This document shows positions 59,401-64,000 of a stretch of DNA of 64,000 bases, piece by piece. This stretch comes from Argopecten irradians (taxonomy: Eukaryota > Mollusca > Bivalvia > Pectinida > Pectinidae), in contig NC_091134.1 in NCBI RefSeq assembly GCF_041381155.1, forward strand, positions 35,283,540 to 35,347,539, written 5' to 3'. The position numbers were made by a program, and so were the translations under genes. The notes below the pieces were generated by a model. It had not been told where the DNA came from, ran no database searches, and was given only the letters and a program-made list of their open reading frames with translations. Numbering within the stretch: position 1 is the first letter of the stretch; the number at the start of each line of letters is the position of its first letter.

Positions 59401-62024
59401 TTGATTGGCTAAGTCTTAATTTTAATGAGACTATTTTAGATCCTGCCAGGGGCCAAGTCAGGATTATTTCCAGCAATGGGGCAATGGCTAAAATGAATCA
59501 TATAGGCCTGGTCAGAAAAGCTTGTACAGGCCAAATGTGAAGTGCACATTTGCCTTATTTTTGTGGCATGTACATACACTTAAAGAAAATATCAATTATT
59601 TAATTGCTAATGCATACTGCATACAGAGTACGTTTTCCTGGGTTCTGTTGTATGATCACTGTATGTCAATCAGGCTCTTATTTGGAGAAATTTAGACATG
59701 AGTTTGTAATTGGTACCATTCTGAATATTTACGAATGTCTAAATTGCTCTATTTTATTTTCACAGGTTTACAGAGTGTTGATCTTGGCAACTATTTAATC
59801 AAAAAGGCAGTTCAGGAACTTCAAATGGAGTTCCCAAACATTCGAAAGTTTTCCAGTCTGTCTCCAATACCTGGGTTCAAGGACTGGCTTATCATGGAGA
59901 TTAATAAATCTCTGAAGGCTGAGAGTAAGTAAAAAAATAATGAGAAGTATTGCATTTGATAAAGATGAACAATTGATTAAAGTTGTATAGATTCAAATGA
60001 TAATTACATTTGAAAGTTTGCCTCTTGAGGCCAACCCGATTTGCACTCTTTTATGCAGATACATAGAGCTGGCAAATGTAGATCTGATACAAATAGAGTG
60101 ACTTTATTTGACTGAGTTATATTTTTATAAGCACAAGATGACAAATCAAGTTAACCCAAGGAAACTTACTATCAAATTCTGCAATGTGATCAGTTTTTGT
60201 ACTTAGATAAATCCTCAAAAATTACATTTTGAATCAAAATGTTTTCAACTATCTTTGTAATGACGATATTGAAGTTTAGAAGTACTTCCTTGATTGAATG
60301 TTATTTAATACTTATTGAAATAAGTTCCAATGGAGATTTTGACTCCTTTAGTTTCGTTTTTACAGGTTTGTCTGAAAGTGTAGATCCCCCTTTGTTGTAC
60401 CAGTCAGAAATCGAAAAGTTACGAGAGATCGTAGAACCAGAGAACGCCAACATGATGACTGTGTTAAAAGGAGTCTTACAAACACACAACTGGGTATCTA
60501 ATGCACACGTATGTCAGGTGTTACAGGGACCATTGATGCGACTCTGTGCTCGGTATCTTTACACAGAAAAACGACGAGGTTATGCCCTTAATCCTGTAGG
60601 TATGTAAAATCTTGAATAATACATCAATGGTGCTGTGGATTTTCCACGGAGTGATTGTAAAAGTAGTTACAGCTAAATATGAAATGGAATCACATTTGTG
60701 TTCAGTTTAAGTTCATCTAAAGCTTATGATTACATATGAATTTAAGTTATTGTCTTTGCATGTTACAGAGTTACCTCCCTTTTGGGATGTATCCATTTAT
60801 GACGTCACTATTTTGTGAGCGAAGTTAATGTAGTTGTCTCTGAAAAATATGATGTTACGCTTGCAAATACATGACATCATAATCAATACCTACCCGCAAG
60901 TACAGATAACTCTAATATACGTACAGAATAGTTATGTTTCAAATACATGTACTTTTGTCATTTTATTGACTGTTACAATATGATGTACATGAATTTACAT
61001 ATTACAGAGTTATCTGCCCTTTGCAGGTAGTTATTGATTGTAACGTCATGTGTTTGTGAGGGTAACATCATACACTTTCAGGAAAACAACATAATTTTTG
61101 CACACAAACTAATGATACAACATTAAAGGGACAATTCAGTCTAAGAGAACATTAAAATTTGTACATTTATCAGAATAAACCCAGTTCTAATGGAAATTAG
61201 ACCAGTCGGTTCTTTCTGTGATATGCCAGAAAAGCCCATGGTGCTGAAATGCGTGTTATGTTCGAACTCGCTCACCTGTCCGCCATTACAGATTGTGATC
61301 GAACACCTTGTATGACGAACCCTGTCCCTTGTTCGTAGAGTAATGCTACTTTTGTCTAGAACTGCTCAAATCACTCTGACAGTAGTGTGTTTACCTTATT
61401 AGGTGAATTGTCTTGCCTAAAAAAAACATTTTATCACCTCCACAGTGGTTATGTAGTTCATTTGTTTAACATGCGTGACTTTGGCTCGGATATGGATATA
61501 GCGTACATATTGTACCTGCTTAATTGTATTGATCAACGATTTGTAATTACAACAGTATCAATTAAAATACTAAATAATGACGTGGAATTTGTCAATATTT
61601 TATGTTATATGTTTCATAAGAAATGTAGAACAATACATTTATGCCATATTTTGCTTCTTGTTTATGTAAAAGAATTAGCCTGAGTGAAATGTCCCTTTAA
61701 TACCTTCGCTCAAACTGCGTGTCACAAGAGAAGATAACTCTTTAATATACAAAGATGAGATATTGCATATTGGATTTGAACAAAATACTGCATGAGAATC
61801 CTTTTTCCTTTCCAGCTAATTTCCACCTAAGTAATGGTGCCGTGTTATGGAGGATTAACTGGCTCGGTGACATGTCAATGAGAGGCATAAATCAGTCATG
61901 TGGTATGATGGTGAACTATCGTTATTTCTTAGATAGCACTGAAGAAAACAGTAGAAAATATCTAGAACTTAGAGAAATAACAGCATCTGATGATGTGAAA
62001 GATTGGGCCACTTTAACACTGTGA
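52139..62024 (+). CDS. MLYCD: Malonyl-CoA decarboxylase, 528 aa, ten coding exons
   Basis: Exons: 52139-52213, 56335-56493, 57048-57188, 57532-57672, 57984-58136, 58416-58580, 59138-59288, 59766-59924, 60366-60599 and 61816-62024; all GT-AG and in frame to TGA. The enzyme converts malonyl-CoA to acetyl-CoA and CO2 and so relieves CPT1 inhibition in fatty-acid oxidation. It matches animal MLYCD throughout (human 493 aa): the N-terminal helical domain ([41 protein letters not shown]) then the catalytic domain ([37 protein letters not shown]). The catalytic serine lies in SSLSPIPGF (358-366) and the catalytic histidine is His463 in [15 protein letters not shown]. Exon 1 encodes a basic mitochondrial leader ([19 protein letters not shown]); this exon is the least certain. 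The C-terminus is WATLTL, not the peroxisomal SKL known in the human enzyme. Introns 1 and 9 carry MITEs. Confidence 0.93.
53408..53438. repeat. Poly-T tract, MLYCD intron 1
   Basis: An almost unbroken run of about 30 T. Together with the following T- and A-rich bases it could be the antisense poly-A tail of a retroposed sequence, though no body is recognised. Confidence 0.8.
53663..53930. mobile_element. TTAA-flanked MITE, 268 bp, MLYCD intron 1
   Basis: The left end TTAAAGATGATCCACCATCG and the right end, in reverse complement TTAAAGATGCTCTACCTCCA, are inverted with TTAA at both tips. It is the same family as the split copy at 35657-37370 and is not interrupted here. A 100-codon open frame across it has no recognisable product. 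Confidence 0.7.
60770..60922. mobile_element. Foldback MITE, ACAGAGTTATCTG family, copy 2
   Basis: Left arm TTACAGAGTTACCTCCCTTT; right arm in reverse complement TATTAGAGTTATCTGTACTT then GGTAGGTATTGATTATGA. Both arms carry TGACGTCA or ATGATGTCATG words toward the centre. About 153 bp, in MLYCD intron 9. Confidence 0.7.
60999..61752. mobile_element. Foldback MITE, ACAGAGTTATCTG family, copy 3, split by another MITE
   Basis: The left half begins ATATTACAGAGTTATCTGCC (60999) and continues GGTAGTTATTGATTGTAACG as in the other copies. The right terminal part, in reverse complement TATTAAAGAGTTATCTTCTC, lies at about 61707-61752. The 578 bases between are the TTAA element at 61123-61700, inserted after this one. 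Confidence 0.7.
61123..61700. mobile_element. TTAA element, 578 bp, TTAAAGGGACAATTCA ends
   Basis: Left TTAAAGGGACAATTCAGTC; right in reverse complement TTAAAGGGACATTTCACTC: inverted ends differing at two positions, with TTAA at both tips. A 98-codon open frame inside has no recognisable product. Non-autonomous, piggyBac/Kolobok-like by target site only. Nested inside the foldback MITE. Confidence 0.8.
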
Positions 62025-62810
62025 TTACCATCAACCATTTCATACTGCCAAGGATTTATAACGTCCTTGATACTGCCTTCTATTGGAGAAAAGACTATCA
62101 ACCCACAGACATCAGTCACTTTTCAAAGGGAGGCTTATCAACGTATATGAAATATCCTATTATCTTCTTTCTGGAGTAGGATCATCATCAGTAACATTGA
62201 AAAACTAGGTCACCGACCTTTTCAAAGGTAGGCTGATCAAAATATGAAATATTATATTGTGTCATTTCTTGGGTAGTTCTGGTAAATATCATATCTATCA
62301 ACCATGAAAATTAGGTCACTTTTCAAAAGGAGGCTCATCATCATCTACCATATAAAACCTCCTTTCTGGCAATTAAAGTCTTACAGATATATTTCTAGTT
62401 AAATTTGATAACCCTTTGTCCTTGTACATATGTACATGCTTGTAAGCGGTACCATATGCCAGCTACATAGATATATTATAATTTATTTGAAGTTGTAATG
62501 TATTTAGTTATGTACCAGTATTGAATTTGATAAATCAAAGTATTTTTGCTTTGAAATTATATATATATTTACATCACTTTCATTGGGTATGCTTTATAAT
62601 GATGAGTTTGATGGCTGATTTTTATTTGTTAGCTTGTTAAATGTTCTTCAATTGTTTGAAGCCATTTGCAATTAGCTTAGAATAAAACTACTTGAAGAAA
62701 TGCCTGAATATGGCAGATTGAAGAATAATCTACAAATTGCACGTCAAAGTAGAAAACATATTATACAACGAGGACAATAAAAAGACAATAAGTCTTAATA
62801 GTAAATATTA
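62025..62810 (+). other. MLYCD 3'UTR and flank
   Basis: The sequence TCACTTTTCAAARGGAGGCT recurs at about 62115, 62213 and 62327, a loose three-copy repeat in the 3'UTR. Polyadenylation signals lie at 62681-62686 and 62775-62780. No further gene seen. Confidence 0.5.
62681..62686 (+). terminator. AATAAA polyadenylation signal, MLYCD
   Basis: Canonical hexamer about 660 bases after the stop codon. A second one at 62775-62780 is an alternative. Confidence 0.5.
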
Positions 62811-63811
62811 ATTAGGGCCCCGCATCGAGATGCGGGTGCCCTATGGTAATCAGGTTGTCCGTCTGTCTGTCCGTCCGTCCGTCTGTCCGTTTTTTTTCTT
62901 TTGCACATTAATGATGGAAGGGAGTGGAGTATTTTCCCCATATTTTACATGATGATCCCCCATACATCCTAGATCTGCTTGGTAATTTTTCAGGCTGAAA
63001 TTAAATTAAAAAATCGGCCATCTTGGATTTTAACATTTAAAAAAATCACAATGTTGTTGCTCTTAACTGATAAACATTTTGTTATAACATTATGATGCAA
63101 AGTTGTTCAGAATTAAACAAGGAGTTGACTGTCCAAAGGTAAGGTCATGGGCCAAGGTTACTAAGTCAAAGGTCAAGGTCAAATTTAAAAAAATTATTTT
63201 CTCATGAACATTTTGCTACAACATTTATAATGAAGCAGAGTTGTTCAGAATTAAACAAGAAGTCAACTCACCAAAGTTTTGACTGACCAAAGGTAAGATC
63301 ATGGGGTCACTGCATCAAAGGTTGTGGACACATTTTCCATTTTTGGACTTATTAACAATTTGTTATGACATAATAAATAAAATAAGTTTTTCCAGAGACA
63401 AAGAAAAGATATACCATTCCACAGAGTTTATTTGCAGATACAACTCTTATGGAAAAAAACCTTTTACATGATTAAAATATTTTAGCAAGACCTTTATTCC
63501 CTTCCTTTCACATTTGTTATGTGTTTCTTCAGCAAACTATGAGGTTTACCTTGTTTAAAAGGGGTATTTGAGTTAATTGTATGCTCTTAATGTAATGTTA
63601 GCTTGGAATCAGGATTCAAGTTAAATACTTGGAAGACTTTTTCCAAAGAATTATAATAATGTACCATCATCGGTTTCCCAATTAATGTTGACATTAATTA
63701 TTTATTAGCAACATATAGCTAACATGGAAGAATTCGTTGTCAAAATACTACTTTTCCACTTAAGCACGTCAGACACATAGCGGGGCCCTTTCTGACGTGT
63801 CAGTGTTCTAG
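62811..63811 (+). mobile_element. Helentron-like non-autonomous element, about 1 kb
   Basis: The left end carries a hairpin (AGGGCCCCGCATC / GATGCGGGTGCCCT, from 62814) followed by a GTCC/GTCT-rich stretch. The right end has 9-base inverted arms CACGTCAGA (63765-63773) and TCTGACGTG (63791-63799), whose loop contains GCGGGGCCCT, the inverse of the left AGGGCCCCGC. Twelve bases beyond the right hairpin is CTAG followed by T, the 3' terminus expected of Helitrons. The asymmetric inverted repeat fits the Helentron/HINE type. Inside are two imperfect tandem units of about 140 bp (each with TTGTTCAGAATTAAACAAG) and AGGTCA-type words. No protein is encoded. Confidence 0.5.
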
Positions 63812-64000
63812 TTACTTTTTAAGAAGTAGACAATAACGCAAAAACTGCATTTATTTGATAAACTATACAGAATATGTTTCAAATTCATAAAGGAATATTC
63901 AGTTCTTCAATTCAGCAATAAACAGCTAATAGTAAAATGCGGTTCAAACTCTACTGCATAAAACTTGAAACTTAATACGAAAATATTAATGCGCTATTAG
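63812..64000. other. Window edge, nothing recognised
   Basis: AT-rich DNA without a supported feature; too short to judge. Confidence 0.4.

Noticed and set aside
61387-61683. 98-codon frame inside the TTAA element
   Set aside because: No transposase features; too short and not recognised.

Overview
The window is animal nuclear DNA: AT-rich, with long introns, GT-AG splice sites, polyadenylation signals, many miniature transposons and a broken LINE. The repeat load, the intron structure and the flavour of the proteins suggest a marine lophotrochozoan, most likely a bivalve mollusc. The phylum is my inference; no single diagnostic gene proves it.

Layout. 1-3.9 kb: homopolymer tracts and two tandem arrays, no convincing gene. 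3.9-5.3 kb (-): a 455-residue basic, disordered, single-exon protein of unknown function. 5.3-26 kb: a gene-poor stretch with palindromic MITEs and a 44-bp minisatellite. 26.0-27.5 kb (+): a second single-exon, basic, disordered protein (459 residues). 30.7-32.0 kb: a foldback-type element with terminal inverted repeats and internal tandem repeats. 32.1-33.7 kb (-): a three-exon gene for an 89-residue single-pass membrane protein, assembled from splice sites. 35.0-39.7 kb and 42.3-45.0 kb (+): two tandem paralogues of a DUF1772 (anthrone-oxygenase-like) four-helix membrane protein, both three exons of 171/181/113 nt. The first intron of copy A holds a TTAA-flanked MITE that itself contains a 5'-truncated LINE. 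47.0-51.7 kb (-): PDSS2, six coding exons. 52.1-62.0 kb (+): MLYCD, ten coding exons. 62.8-63.8 kb: a Helentron-like element.

How the genes relate. PDSS2 (ubiquinone side chain) and MLYCD (malonyl-CoA removal, control of fatty-acid oxidation) are both mitochondrial metabolic genes. They are head to head with only 420 bp between start codons, so a shared bidirectional promoter is likely. DUF1772 copy B and PDSS2 are tail to tail. The small membrane protein gene and DUF1772 copy A are head to head, 1.3 kb apart.

I found no CRISPR array, rRNA, convincing tRNA, or LTR or viral element. The strongest under-described items are the foldback element, the hidden 89-residue gene, the nested transposons, and a minisatellite that appears to have grown from a MITE end.
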